Part shown: positions 53,997-63,336 of the stretch, piece by piece
Position numbering within the stretch: the stretch's first letter is position 1
Layout: every line of letters begins with the position of its first letter
Origin: Paracoccus aestuariivivens
GTDB lineage: Bacteria > Pseudomonadota > Alphaproteobacteria > Rhodobacterales > Rhodobacteraceae
NCBI RefSeq assembly: GCF_009711225.1
Contig: NZ_WMIE01000001.1
Span: 1,054,001 to 1,118,000 of the forward strand
Length of the DNA: 64,000 nt
Direction of reading: 5' to 3'
The notes under the pieces: model-generated
Seen by the model: only the letters and a program-made list of their open reading frames with translations
What the model was told of the DNA's origin: nothing
Databases searched by the model: none
Position numbers and translations under genes: made by a program

Positions 53997-54773
53997 TTAC
54001 GCCGCGAATATGGCGTCCAGGATCTCGGCTTCGATCGCCGCCAGTTCGGCGCTGCCACGACTTGTCGGTCCGACGCGGACGATGTCGACGCGATGCAGGA
54101 TGCCACCCTGCCCCAGCACGATCACCCGATCCGACAGCGCGACGGCCTCGGCGACGTCATGGGTCACAAGGATTGCTGTGAAACCCGCTTTCGCATGCAT
54201 GTCGCGGATCAAATTCTGCATCGTCAGTCGTGTCAGCGCATCGAGCGCACCCAATGGTTCATCGAACACCAATAGGCTGGGATGGCTGACCAATGCCCGT
54301 GCCAGTGCCACGCGCTGGCGCTGACCGCCCGACAGGACCGACGGCCACATTCCGGCTTTTTCCGACAACTGGACCGAGGTCAGCGCCTCATGGATGGCTT
54401 TCGGGTCCGAACCTTGCCGCAGCCCGATCTCGACATTGTCGGCAATGGTCGCCCAGGGCAGCAGGCGCGGTTCCTGAAACATGATCCGCAGCCTGTCGCC
54501 GGACTGATCGGCGGGTTGGCCGTCGATCAGGACCTCGCCCGAACTGGGCTTGTCCAGTCCCGCGATCAGCCGCAGCAGCGTTGACTTGCCGCATCCGCTT
54601 TGTCCGACGATCGACAGGAACTCGCCCGGACGGACTTCGAGGTCGAGATTGGACAGCACCCGATTGCCATCGAAACTGCGCGAGACATTCCGGATCGAGA
54701 CCGATGCGCCCGGATTTTCGCGCAGCATCGGGGGTACCGAGATGTCGCGGGGCAGAAGGTTAACGGCCTGCAT
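53997..54773 (-). CDS. ssuB: SsuB, aliphatic sulfonate ABC transporter ATP-binding protein
   Basis: A 258-residue ATPase of the nitrate/sulfonate/taurine group. Walker A is GQSGCGKST near 57, Q-loop IMFQEPRLLPWATIADNVEIG (typical of this group), signature LSGGQRQRVALARALV, Walker B LLVFDEPLGALD and switch VTHDVAEAV. It drives sulfonate import through SsuC. It overlaps the ssuC end by 14 bases and is the last gene of the operon, followed by a terminator. Confidence 0.92.
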   Translation of the reverse strand: MQAVNLLPRDISVPPMLRENPGASVSIRNVSRSFDGNRVLSNLDLEVRPGEFLSIVGQSGCGKSTLLRLIAGLDKPSSGEVLIDGQPADQSGDRLRIMFQEPRLLPWATIADNVEIGLRQGSDPKAIHEALTSVQLSEKAGMWPSVLSGGQRQRVALARALVSHPSLLVFDEPLGALDALTRLTMQNLIRDMHAKAGFTAILVTHDVAEAVALSDRVIVLGQGGILHRVDIVRVGPTSRGSAELAAIEAEILDAIFAA

Positions 54774-55584
54774 AGGCGGGGCTCCATTTCAGCGCGCGAC
54801 GTTCCAATGCACGGGTCAGGGTATCGGCCAGCTTGCCAAGCGCGGCATAAAGCAGGATCGACAGAACCACGACATCCAGCACCATGAACTCTCGGGCCTT
54901 CATCGCCATGTAGCCCAGACCCGACGAGGCCGAGAGCGTCTCGGCCACGATCAGCGTCAGCCACATGATGCCCAGACCATAGCGCAGGCCGACAAAAACC
55001 GAGGGCAACGCACCCGGCAGAACGATGCGCCGGAACAACTGGCGCGAGGTCATGCCATAAGCGCGGCCCATCTCGATCAGATGCGGGTCTATATTACGTA
55101 TGCCATGCAATGTATTGAGATAGATAGGGAAAAACACGCCAAGCGCGACAAGGAACAGCTTTGCCCCTTCGCCGATTCCGAACCACAGGATCACCAGCGG
55201 GATCAGCGCGAGATGCGGGATATTGCGGACCATTTGCAGGGTTGAATCCGTCAGAGTCTCGGACAGGCGCGAGACGCCGTTCGCCACGCCAAGGGCAAAG
55301 CCTATGCCGCCGCCAACCACCAGTCCCGCCAGCGCACGCGCAGCCGAGACGCCGAGATGGGTGAACAGCTCGCCCGACAGCGCCAGTTGCGTTGCCGTGC
55401 CGACGATGATCGAGGGGCGCGGCATGACCGTATCGGCGATCAGACCGGTCGCGCCCGCGATCTCCCACAGGGCAAGGATGGCTGCCGGTACGGCATAGGG
55501 CAGAAGTGCCTCGGGCTTGGGAAGACTAGGCCGCCAGCCCGAGCCACGATTTCGGGCAGCGCTAAGGCTATCTGTCAGGCTCAT
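54760..55584 (-). CDS. ssuC: SsuC, aliphatic sulfonate ABC transporter permease
   Basis: A 274-residue permease with about six membrane segments and the binding-protein-dependent signature, here AYGMTSRQLFRRIVLPGALPSVFVGLRYGLGIMWLTLIVAET. The N-terminal 30 residues are cytoplasmic. Features such as LALIPLVILWFGIGEGAKLFLV match the SsuC/TauC/NrtB group. It forms the inner-membrane pore of the sulfonate importer. It starts 12 bases after the ssuA stop. Confidence 0.92.
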   Translation of the reverse strand: MSLTDSLSAARNRGSGWRPSLPKPEALLPYAVPAAILALWEIAGATGLIADTVMPRPSIIVGTATQLALSGELFTHLGVSAARALAGLVVGGGIGFALGVANGVSRLSETLTDSTLQMVRNIPHLALIPLVILWFGIGEGAKLFLVALGVFFPIYLNTLHGIRNIDPHLIEMGRAYGMTSRQLFRRIVLPGALPSVFVGLRYGLGIMWLTLIVAETLSASSGLGYMAMKAREFMVLDVVVLSILLYAALGKLADTLTRALERRALKWSPAYAGR

Positions 55585-55596
55585 GTGTTTGCTCCG

Positions 55597-56562
55597 TCAG
55601 CTGGCAGTTTGCGGTGTCCAGATCACCGAGGCGATGTCCAATTGCCGGGGAATGATGCCCAGCTTGTAGAACTCGTCCGCGACGCCCTGTTCGTAGGCGA
55701 CATGCTTGGGCTCGATGAAGCCCTGCAGGCCCAGATCGGCCCCCTTGCGGGTCAGCGCGCGTTCCATCACCGCTTCGCTCAGGCCGGTTTCCTTGGAAAA
55801 GGTCTTGATGGTCTCAGGCAGGTTGGCCTGTCCGTCCTTGCCGACCTGCTGGATGATGCCGATGATGTCCCGAACCAATGCGGGATTTTCGGCGGCGTAA
55901 TCACCGTTCGCCGAATAGAAGTTGTAATCCGGCTCGACGATCTCGGTCGTGGACAGGACGCGGGTATTGGGTCGCTCCTGCGCCATGGCGAAATAGGGGT
56001 CCCAGATTGTCCACGCACCGATTGCACCCGCATCGAATGCCGCGATGGCATCCGGCGGCGAAAGGTCTTGCGGCTGGATATCGTCTAGCGTCAGCCCCGC
56101 CGAAGCCAGCAGCTTGATCGTCGCATAATGAGCCGAACTGCCGCGTTTAAAGGCGATGGTTTGTCCCTTCAGATCGGCGATGGTCTGCACAGGGGAATCC
56201 TTGGGCACCAGAATGGCGTGCCCCTCGCGAGAGCCCTCGCCCGCGCCGACAAACACCAAATTACCACGGGCGGCATGGGCAAAGATCGGTGGCACGTTTC
56301 CGGTATAGCCGAAATCCAGCGCATTTGCCGAAAGCGCCTCGAGCAGCGGAGGCCCCGAGGTGAACTCGGACCAACTGATCGAGATGCCCTTGTCGGCCAA
56401 ACCCTTTTCAAAAGCACCGGCCCCCTTGACGAGCCCAAGCAGCCCGCCCTTTTGCCAGCCGACACGCAGCGATTTGGCCGGAGCCGCCCGCAGGATCGCC
56501 GGACTTGCCAGCGCAGCCAGACCCAGACCAAGGGCCGCGCGACGCGAGAAATTCGTTGTCAT
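55597..56562 (-). CDS. ssuA: SsuA, aliphatic sulfonate-binding protein
   Basis: A 321-residue periplasmic binding protein. The leader contains a twin-arginine pattern (FSRRAALGLGL) and cleavage after ILRAA. The mature part starts LRVGWQKGGLLGLVKGAG, with the group features SWSEFTSGPPLLEALSANALDFGYTGNVPP and VGAGEGSREGHAILVPKDS, followed by AFKRGSSAHY and DPYFAMAQ. It captures alkanesulfonates. It lies between msuE and ssuC, in the usual order. Confidence 0.93.
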   Translation of the reverse strand: MTTNFSRRAALGLGLAALASPAILRAAPAKSLRVGWQKGGLLGLVKGAGAFEKGLADKGISISWSEFTSGPPLLEALSANALDFGYTGNVPPIFAHAARGNLVFVGAGEGSREGHAILVPKDSPVQTIADLKGQTIAFKRGSSAHYATIKLLASAGLTLDDIQPQDLSPPDAIAAFDAGAIGAWTIWDPYFAMAQERPNTRVLSTTEIVEPDYNFYSANGDYAAENPALVRDIIGIIQQVGKDGQANLPETIKTFSKETGLSEAVMERALTRKGADLGLQGFIEPKHVAYEQGVADEFYKLGIIPRQLDIASVIWTPQTAS

Positions 56563-56578
56563 GGTCGGACCCTGCCTA

Positions 56579-57163
56579 TTAAAGGGCGTTCAGCAGCGAC
56601 GCGCTGCGCTGAACGGGCTGCGGGATGGTAAAATCGGCAAAGAAGGGCGCGAACTGGCCAATCGCCCGACCAAGACGGGCGCGGGCCGCTTCGTCCACCA
56701 ACTGGCCGCCGACGAAATCGCGGTCCGACACATAAACGCCGGTCGAAAGTGTCTGCGCTTCGAAAAAGCCCATCAGCGGGCGAAGCTGGTGTTCGATGAT
56801 CAACGCGTGGCGATCACCGCCGCCCGTCGCGGCCAGAAGCACCGGCTTGCCATGCAACATGCCCGGATCGAGCAGATCGAACACATGCTTGAACAGCCCG
56901 CTATAGCTGCCCTTATAGACCGGACTCGCGATGACCAATGCATCGGCACGGATCAACGAGGTCACCAGCTCAAGCGCTTCCGGCGCCAGATCGCCCAGAT
57001 GACGCGCGGCCCCCAACGAGGGACCAAGATCGCCAAGGTCGAACACATTGCCGACCGCGTTGAACCGTGAGGCGGCCTGCTGAACCGTTTGCTCGACCAG
57101 AGCGCGCGTGCGCGAAGGCACAGAGAAGCTGCCGGCAAAACCGGTGATGTTCAGGATAGTCAT
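56579..57163 (-). CDS. msuE: NAD(P)H-dependent FMN reductase (MsuE/SsuE type)
   Basis: A 194-residue flavodoxin-like reductase. The FMN phosphate loop is in GFAGSFSVPSRTRALVE near residues 8-24, and the second FMN motif is ASPVYKGSYSGLFKHVFDLL near 78-97. It is expected to supply FMNH2 to SsuD. ATG at 57163 follows AGGAG; an upstream in-frame start lacks such a site. It lies in the ssu operon, 29 bases after the FAD oxidoreductase gene and 16 before ssuA. Confidence 0.9.
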   Translation of the reverse strand: MTILNITGFAGSFSVPSRTRALVEQTVQQAASRFNAVGNVFDLGDLGPSLGAARHLGDLAPEALELVTSLIRADALVIASPVYKGSYSGLFKHVFDLLDPGMLHGKPVLLAATGGGDRHALIIEHQLRPLMGFFEAQTLSTGVYVSDRDFVGGQLVDEAARARLGRAIGQFAPFFADFTIPQPVQRSASLLNAL

Positions 57164-57192
57164 GGATATTCTCCTGTGGGTGTCCCGAAGGA

Positions 57193-58653
57193 TCAGGATG
57201 GGGTGGCGACCGGGCCATGCGCGACGGCGGCCGGTCCGAGGATTGGGGCAAGGATCGCCTGCTTGACGATCTCGGCGGCAATGGCGCTGACCTGAATGGC
57301 GCATTCAGGCGCGCCGACCAGCTCACCGATATGACCGCGCGCCAAGGGGCCCGCGATCAGGACGCGCTGGCTGGCCGCCCCCGAGGCATCGATGGCGCGA
57401 CAGGTCTCGGTCGTGGCCAGACCCAGCCCCAAAGGATCGGGGGTGACCAGACCAAGCCGTGCCAACGCGCCAAGCGCCGGATTCCAGTCGATACATCGCC
57501 CCTGCGCCGGTCCGGTGGTGACAATGATCTTGTCGAAACTCTCGGTTCGCCGGGTTTCGCCGCCGCGCTCGCGCCAGGACACGCGGACAGCCTCTCCGTC
57601 CCGTTCGGTGGCAAGAACGTGACCGGCGACGTATTCCAGACGGCCATCGGCAACCAGACGGTTCAGCACCACCTCGACCTGCGGAGCCAGACGATAGCGG
57701 TGCACGTCCCAGAGTGTCCGCAAGTGACGCAGCAATCTGGCGCGGTTCGCGGCGTCAAGCCCTGCCCAGATCTGCGGCCCCTGCTGACGCAACCGATAGA
57801 AGGTCGCGTGCCAGCTTTGCCCCTGCGCCTGATCGTCCACGACTGCGTGCCGGACCGCGCGCAGCAATTCCGAAGCGCGCCGGATCGGAGGGTTGACGAA
57901 ATCAACCTGACTGTCGCGCGTGATCTGACCATGACCGCGCGATCGCAAACCATGGCGCGAAATGCAGGTGATCCGGCCTTGATGACCCAGCCGATCCAAG
58001 GTCGCGATGACATCAGCCGAGGTCAGCGCCGCGCCAAGGACCAGAATGCGGGCATCCTTATCCACCTCGGCCAGACGCACCGGATCATAGGGATCAGCGA
58101 TCAATTGCGCGGCTCCGGTCAGACCAGCGACCGGTTTCGGCACTGCCGGAGCCGGATGACCCGTTGCCAGCACCACGATGTCGGCCCGAATCCGGCTTTC
58201 GTCCGAAAGCATCAATACCAGCGATCCATCCAATGCCCGTTCGACGTCACCGACGCGGGCACGGATGTGCCGGATGGTTCCGGTTTCCAGATGCGGGGCC
58301 AGTCGTTCGGAAACGTAGCGACCAAAGACCTCGCGGCGCGGAAAGCGTTCGCCGTGTTCGGTGACCGACTGCCGGTCGTGATCAAGCCTGCCCTGCTCCT
58401 CTGCTTCGGTCAGCCATTCCAGAAAATCCTCGCGCCGCTCGGGGTCAAGCGACATGCGATGCGCGGGGACATTGATCCGGTGGGTCGGTTCGTTGGTCGA
58501 ATAAGCCAACCCCCTACCCAGTTCAGAGCGGGGCTCGACCACCGTGATGACGGCCTGCGCCCGCATCTCGGCAAGCTGCCAGGCCAGCGATGCGCCCGAA
58601 AATCCGCCGCCGATAATGACAACGCGCAGGCGCGGGGATTGCAGCACGGTCAT
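57193..58653 (-). CDS. FAD/NAD(P)-binding oxidoreductase of the ssu operon (NAD_binding_9 type)
   Basis: A 486-residue flavoprotein. The N-terminal dinucleotide motif is VVIIGGGFSGASLAWQLAE. It is followed by ELGRGLAYSTNEPTHRINVPAHRM, characteristic of the NAD_binding_9 family, then VVLATGHPAPAVP and a second nucleotide motif ILVLGAALTSADVIATL. The end carries DPLGLGLATTETCRAID and IAGPLARGHIGELVGAPE. Related proteins are often annotated as hydroxylase- or reductase-like, without a known reaction. The gene is four bases after ssuD and 29 before msuE, so a role in sulfonate oxygenation or redox supply is likely by context but unproven. Confidence 0.85.
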   Translation of the reverse strand: MTVLQSPRLRVVIIGGGFSGASLAWQLAEMRAQAVITVVEPRSELGRGLAYSTNEPTHRINVPAHRMSLDPERREDFLEWLTEAEEQGRLDHDRQSVTEHGERFPRREVFGRYVSERLAPHLETGTIRHIRARVGDVERALDGSLVLMLSDESRIRADIVVLATGHPAPAVPKPVAGLTGAAQLIADPYDPVRLAEVDKDARILVLGAALTSADVIATLDRLGHQGRITCISRHGLRSRGHGQITRDSQVDFVNPPIRRASELLRAVRHAVVDDQAQGQSWHATFYRLRQQGPQIWAGLDAANRARLLRHLRTLWDVHRYRLAPQVEVVLNRLVADGRLEYVAGHVLATERDGEAVRVSWRERGGETRRTESFDKIIVTTGPAQGRCIDWNPALGALARLGLVTPDPLGLGLATTETCRAIDASGAASQRVLIAGPLARGHIGELVGAPECAIQVSAIAAEIVKQAILAPILGPAAVAHGPVATPS

Positions 58654-58657
58654 CGGA

Positions 58658-59845
58658 TTATCCTCCGGTCACCAGAACAGGACGGGGCTTTGCCGCCGGA
58701 CGATAGTCGTTGCCGACTGTCTCGCCGAACGGCCCCATATTGGCGACGTGGCTTGTTTGCGGCAGAGGATGGTCCAGCGGCAGAAGCGGCAGGACGCGCT
58801 CGCCAAAGCTGTAGGCCTCTTCCAGATGCGGGTAGCCGGACATGATGAACGTATCGATGCCGATACGGCGATATTCGTCGATGCGCTCGGCCACGGTTTC
58901 GGCATCGCCGACCAACGCCGTTCCCGCGCCGCCCCGCACCAGCCCAACGCCCGCCCAAAGGTTCGGGCTGATCTCCAGCTTGTCGCGGCGACCGCCATGC
59001 AGTTCGGCCATACGACGCTGACCGACCGAGTCCATCCGCGAGAAGGTCTCCTGCGCTTTGGCGATCGTTGCGTCGTCAAGCTTGCTGATCAGACGATCAG
59101 CGGCCTCCCATGCCTCGGCCTCGGTTTCGCGAACAATGACATGCAGGCGGATGCCGAAACTCACGTCGCGGCCCTCGGCTTCAGCCAGACGGCGGACGGA
59201 TTCGATCTTGTCGCGGACCAGAGCGGGCGGCTCGCCCCATGTCAGGTACTTGTCCACCTGTTTGGCCGCGACAACATTCGCAGCATCGGACGATCCGCCG
59301 AAGTAGAGTTGCGGCCCAGCAGGTTGCAGCGGAGCGAATAGCAGTTTGCCGTCAACGATCCTGAAATGCTTGCTTTCGTAATTGACCGTCTGGCCAGCCA
59401 GCAGGGACTTGTAAATATCGAGGAACTCCTGCGTCACCTCATATCGCTCGGCATGGCTCAGATGGATGCCGTCACCTGCGTTCTCGACAGGATCGCCACC
59501 GGTGACCACGTTGATCAGCAGTCGGCCATTCGACAGGCGATCCAAGGTCGCCGTCATACGCGCCGCCAGCGTCGGCGATTGCAATCCGGGGCGCACAGCA
59601 ACCAGAAAACGTAGCTTCTCGGTCTGGGACGCCAGTGCCGCCGCGACCACCCAGCTATCCTCGCAGCTACGACCGGTTGGCAGGAGCACACCATAATAGC
59701 CAAGCGAGTCAGCCGCCTGAGCGATCTGGCGCAGATATGGCAGGTTTACGGCTCGGCCGCCTTCAGAGGTTCCCAGATACCTGCTGTCCCCGTGAGTTGG
59801 CAGGAACCAGAGCACCTTGATCTTGTCGGGCGCGGGAATGGTCAT
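58658..59845 (-). CDS. ssuD: SsuD, FMNH2-dependent alkanesulfonate monooxygenase
   Basis: A 395-residue luciferase-family enzyme. Features match Ssu[25 protein letters not shown] near the start, [21 protein letters not shown] carrying the active-site cysteine, [42 protein letters not shown] and [19 protein letters not shown]. It splits alkanesulfonates to aldehyde and sulfite using FMNH2 and oxygen. ATG at 59845 ([10 protein letters not shown]) follows AAGGATC; the frame continues upstream without family similarity. It is the first gene of the ssu operon. Confidence 0.95.
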   Translation of the reverse strand: MTIPAPDKIKVLWFLPTHGDSRYLGTSEGGRAVNLPYLRQIAQAADSLGYYGVLLPTGRSCEDSWVVAAALASQTEKLRFLVAVRPGLQSPTLAARMTATLDRLSNGRLLINVVTGGDPVENAGDGIHLSHAERYEVTQEFLDIYKSLLAGQTVNYESKHFRIVDGKLLFAPLQPAGPQLYFGGSSDAANVVAAKQVDKYLTWGEPPALVRDKIESVRRLAEAEGRDVSFGIRLHVIVRETEAEAWEAADRLISKLDDATIAKAQETFSRMDSVGQRRMAELHGGRRDKLEISPNLWAGVGLVRGGAGTALVGDAETVAERIDEYRRIGIDTFIMSGYPHLEEAYSFGERVLPLLPLDHPLPQTSHVANMGPFGETVGNDYRPAAKPRPVLVTGG

Positions 59846-60253
59846 GTCGCGATCCTTTGCTGGGCCGGGCATCCGAATATCAATCTTGCCGGGCGGTCGT
59901 TTAGGTTCGAGGGCAGAATACAACAAATCACTACTGAGTATATAGAGATTATGGTATTTGCGGAAATGAAGAAGGGTTTCCCACCCGATCACCTATCCGC
60001 GGAGCATGTTTTTCCGGCAGGCGCGCCGCAGGGATCACGGTTCGCAGTTTCATGAGGTTTTCAGTACAACATCCTGATAATTCCGGTTCTTCGGCTCATC
60101 CATGCGTCGGCTGTCTGGCGATCCGGGAAGCGGCTGACCAAATTGGCGGCAAACTAGCCGGACGCCTAGGACCGTCAGCCTAATCCCGCCAAAGGCGTTG
60201 TGCGAAAGGATAGGGTGACCTATTTCAGAGGCGGAAAGCTACGCCGGAAAACC
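59846..60253. other. Intergenic region between ssuD and the 60254 membrane protein gene
   Basis: A gap of 408 bases between divergent genes, of which 59930-59975 is AT-rich and probably the ssuD promoter side. I see no confident operator, terminator or small gene in the rest. An in-frame GTG at 60200 could extend the downstream gene. Confidence 0.45.
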
Positions 60254-61078
60254 ATGCTCGAACCCGCCGACTCCCGTCCGATGACCATGCGCGAGAACGA
60301 AGTCCGCCGCTTCGTGCACACACGTTTCGGGCTGCGCGGTACACTGAAGCTGCATAGGGCAGCTTTGGGCGCGGACCTGCTACGCGCGCCGGTCAACGTG
60401 ATGCTGTCGCCGGTTTTCTTGTTCATCCGGCTGGTCGTCGTGATCCTGAGATTGTTTCGGGCGCGGCGGGTTGCGGAATGGCTCGCCGCGCGGAAGATCT
60501 TCCTGACCTCGGATCTTGCCCGTCAGGTCGAGACAGATCTGACGGCTTTGCTCGCGCGGCTGGATGCCCAGAAATTAGCGCCCGATGCCAGTCCCGAAAC
60601 GACGAAACGCGCAATTGCGGCCTATGCTGAAACCCGTAACGCCGTGTCCGAGATCACGACCACGCTCATCGTCCTGATTGCCGGTTACCTGATATTCTAC
60701 CGGCCGACGCCGGGTATATTGTCGCTAGCCGAGCCTGTCGCCCAGATGCGCGCGCAATCCCGCGCAATCGAGGAATTCGCGCTTGGTGGCTGGGCGGGTC
60801 AGATGTGGTACGGGCTGTTTCCAACCCAGCTTTCCACCGTCGAGCTTGTATTCACCACGATTGCATTGTCGGTGGGGGCCTCGGTCGTAACCACTTTTGC
60901 TGGATTGATCGCGGATCCGGTCCAACTATGGACCGGCATTCACAAGCGCCGCCTGATGCGGATGCTGGTGCGGCTTGACCGCCAACAGGAATCGGGCGCG
61001 ATCGCGCGCGAGCATGTATTGGCACGGCTGGGCGATCTGGGTGACATCGCCTCGTCGATCTGGCGCGGAATGCGCTAA
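60254..61078 (+). CDS. Uncharacterised membrane protein (DUF6635-like)
   Basis: A 274-residue protein. The soluble start has NEVRRFVHTRFGLRGTLKLHRAALG, followed by a hydrophobic segment near residues 50-70, a helical cytoplasmic part, and at least two further hydrophobic segments (TTTLIVLIAGYLIFYRP and VELVFTTIALSVGASVVTTFAG). The C-terminus is basic and helical. The pattern resembles a small family in Rhodobacteraceae listed as DUF6635, which I recall only tentatively. The start is uncertain between GTG 60200, ATG 60254 and ATG 60281. It converges with pcaB and overlaps it by four bases. Function unknown. Confidence 0.72.
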   Translation: MLEPADSRPMTMRENEVRRFVHTRFGLRGTLKLHRAALGADLLRAPVNVMLSPVFLFIRLVVVILRLFRARRVAEWLAARKIFLTSDLARQVETDLTALLARLDAQKLAPDASPETTKRAIAAYAETRNAVSEITTTLIVLIAGYLIFYRPTPGILSLAEPVAQMRAQSRAIEEFALGGWAGQMWYGLFPTQLSTVELVFTTIALSVGASVVTTFAGLIADPVQLWTGIHKRRLMRMLVRLDRQQESGAIAREHVLARLGDLGDIASSIWRGMR

Positions 61079-62388
61079 CCTTGCGCGGCCTTGGCAAAGG
61101 CCCGTGCCTCGGCGGGTGCGATGCCGAGCCCGCCCGCCGCAGATAAATCAAGCTCGGGAAAATCCCGCGCGACAAGATCTTGCAGTGAAACAGCACTATC
61201 CTGCGCCTCGCGGCACAGGTTCTTGATGCGGGTCTGCGCCTCGGGTCGGGGCATGTGGCGCGCCAATGCGAATGTGAAGGCCTCGGCGTGGATCAGACCG
61301 GTACCGTCATCCAGACCGCGCGCCATGGCATCGATGTCCGGCGCGATCCGCCCGACCAGTTCAAGCGCAAATGCGATGGACCGACCGGTCGAGATGCAAA
61401 GCTGCGGCAGGGTCAGCCATTCAACGAACCATGCCGAGCCGTCGCGTTGCTGGCGGTGAATGCCCGCACCTTGCATCGCCGAGGCCAGCGCGACCGCCTG
61501 CCGCCCGATCGCGACAAGCACCGAGGGGCCGACAGGGTTCTGCTTTTGCGGCATGGTTGACGATCCACCCGCCCCTTCCAGCCGGATCTCGCCAATTCCG
61601 GATTGGGTCATCAGGATCAGATCCTCGCCAATTTTTGCCAGACTTGTCGCGACGCCCGCCATCCACGCAGCAAACGCACCGATCTGATCGCGTTCCGCAT
61701 GCCAGCTATGGCCGGGATCGGTCAGGCCCAATTCCGTGGCCAATGCGGCGCGAACCTCAGGCCCCTCGGCCCCCATCGCCGAAAGTGTCCCCGCCGCCCC
61801 GCCAAGAGAGACCGTTGCCAGTTCTGGACGCAATGCGCCAAGCCGCTGGCGATGACGGATCAGGGGATGGCCCCAGCCTGCGATGACCGCGCCGAAGCTG
61901 GTCGGCGTCGCGACCTGACCATAGGTCCGCGCGGCCATCGGAACGGTTGCGTAAGTATCGGCAAGCTGTCCAAGTGCCGATATGAGTTGGCCAAGGCGTT
62001 CGTCCCAGATCTCGGTCACGCGACGCAGGCGAAGGGCAAGCCCCGTTTCCATGATGTCCTGACTGGTTGCCCCCCAATGCAGGTATTGGGCATATTCCGG
62101 AGCCTGCATCGCCTTGCGAAAGGCCGAAACAAGAGCCGGAACCGGAACGCCGTTGATCGCGGTTTCGGGGCCAAGACCAGCGGGATCGATCTGGGCTTCG
62201 CGCGATGCGCGATCGATATAGGCCGCTGCCGTCTGCGGAATCAGGCCGATCTGGCCCTGAACACGGGCCAATGTCCCCTCGACCAGCAACATGGCGCGGA
62301 TTTCGGCACTGTCCGTAAACAAAGCGGCGGTCGCCTCATCGCTGAACAAGTGGCGATAAATGGCGCTATCGGCGGCAGATGCGGGCAT
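61075..62388 (-). CDS. pcaB: PcaB, 3-carboxy-cis,cis-muconate cycloisomerase
   Basis: A 437-residue member of the fumarase/aspartase superfamily. The signature is GGSSTMPQKQNPVGPSVL near 275-290. Other blocks are HWGATSQDIMETGLALRLR near 105 and ARTYGQVATPTSFG near 150. In the PcaB branch the C-terminal part is shorter than in adenylosuccinate lyases, as here. It converts 3-carboxy-muconate to gamma-carboxymuconolactone in the protocatechuate pathway. It lies after pcaG and the BKACE gene on the same strand, supporting PcaB over other lyases. Confidence 0.93.
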   Translation of the reverse strand: MPASAADSAIYRHLFSDEATAALFTDSAEIRAMLLVEGTLARVQGQIGLIPQTAAAYIDRASREAQIDPAGLGPETAINGVPVPALVSAFRKAMQAPEYAQYLHWGATSQDIMETGLALRLRRVTEIWDERLGQLISALGQLADTYATVPMAARTYGQVATPTSFGAVIAGWGHPLIRHRQRLGALRPELATVSLGGAAGTLSAMGAEGPEVRAALATELGLTDPGHSWHAERDQIGAFAAWMAGVATSLAKIGEDLILMTQSGIGEIRLEGAGGSSTMPQKQNPVGPSVLVAIGRQAVALASAMQGAGIHRQQRDGSAWFVEWLTLPQLCISTGRSIAFALELVGRIAPDIDAMARGLDDGTGLIHAEAFTFALARHMPRPEAQTRIKNLCREAQDSAVSLQDLVARDFPELDLSAAGGLGIAPAEARAFAKAAQG

Positions 62389-62475
62389 GACACGGCTTTC
62401 TTATGGCAAATCGACCGGAGGACTGACGCCCCCCGACCCATGGATATTTATCCGCATGGCAGGATGCGAGGGGGC

Positions 62476-63333
62476 TTAGGCGGTGGCGGGCATCCGCAGC
62501 CCCAGAATCTGGCGTGCCTGCTGCCAGGTCGCGACCGGACGGTCGAATTTCCGGCAAATGTCCGCAGCGCACCGCACAAGCGCCGCGTTGGAAGGGGCAA
62601 GCGTGTCGCGGTCGATCCGGACGTTATCCTCAAGCCCTGTCCGGCAGTGGCCGCCCGACGAAATAGCCCATTCGTTCAACCTGATCTGGCTGGCACCGAT
62701 GCCCGCTGCGCACCAAGGCACATCCTCGCCAAACAAGCGCTTCACGGTGTGCACATAGTAATCGAACACGTCGCGATCCGCAGGCATTGCGTTTTTGACC
62801 CCCATAACGAACTGGACATAGGGCCTATCCTTGATACGCCCGTCTTTGAACATGATCGCCGCTTGCAGGATATGGCTTAGATCAAAGGCCTCGATCTGGG
62901 GCTTGACGTCGTATGTCCGCATTTCGGAGGCAAGCCAATCCACCAGATCCGGCGTATTTTCATAGACACGGGTCGGAAAATTGTTCGAGCCGACCGCAAG
63001 CGATGCCATATCGGGGGCAAGTGGCAACATGCCGCCACGGGCCTGACCCGCGCCCGAGCGACCTCCGGTCGAAAGCTGGATGATCATGCCGGGGCAATGC
63101 TGCTCGAGCCCGTGCTTCAATTGCGCGAAACGGTCCGGGTCCGAGGTCGGCTTCCCTTGGTCGTCGCGGACATGGCAATGCACGATTGTCGCGCCCGCCT
63201 CGAAGGCTTCCTGCGTGGACTCGATCTGTTCGGCGACAGAAATCGGCACGGCCGGATTGTTTTCCTTGGTCGGAAGCGAGCCGGTGATCGCCACACAGAT
63301 GATGCAAGGTTGGTCCGCTAGATCGCCCATCAT
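62476..63333 (-). CDS. 3-keto-5-aminohexanoate cleavage enzyme family protein (BKACE, DUF849)
   Basis: A 285-residue TIM-barrel protein of the BKACE family. It shows PCIICVAITGSLPTKENNPAVPIS at the start, IVHCHVRDDQGKPTSDPDRF with the metal histidines (HCHVRD), IIQLSTGGRSG, and a late HCRTGLEDN. BKACE enzymes split beta-keto acids with acetyl-CoA to give acetoacetate and a CoA ester. It begins three bases after the pcaG stop, inside the pca operon, so beta-ketoadipate is a natural candidate substrate; that is inference. It could replace the usual PcaIJ/PcaF steps. Confidence 0.9.
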   Translation of the reverse strand: MMGDLADQPCIICVAITGSLPTKENNPAVPISVAEQIESTQEAFEAGATIVHCHVRDDQGKPTSDPDRFAQLKHGLEQHCPGMIIQLSTGGRSGAGQARGGMLPLAPDMASLAVGSNNFPTRVYENTPDLVDWLASEMRTYDVKPQIEAFDLSHILQAAIMFKDGRIKDRPYVQFVMGVKNAMPADRDVFDYYVHTVKRLFGEDVPWCAAGIGASQIRLNEWAISSGGHCRTGLEDNVRIDRDTLAPSNAALVRCAADICRKFDRPVATWQQARQILGLRMPATA

Positions 63334-63336
63334 GCC

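Noticed and set aside
57217..58845. A 542-codon open frame on the plus strand
   Set aside because: Antisense to the FAD oxidoreductase and ssuD, with low-complexity composition typical of a shadow frame.
61603..62880. A 425-codon open frame on the plus strand
   Set aside because: Antisense across pcaB and the BKACE gene, both with clear family motifs.
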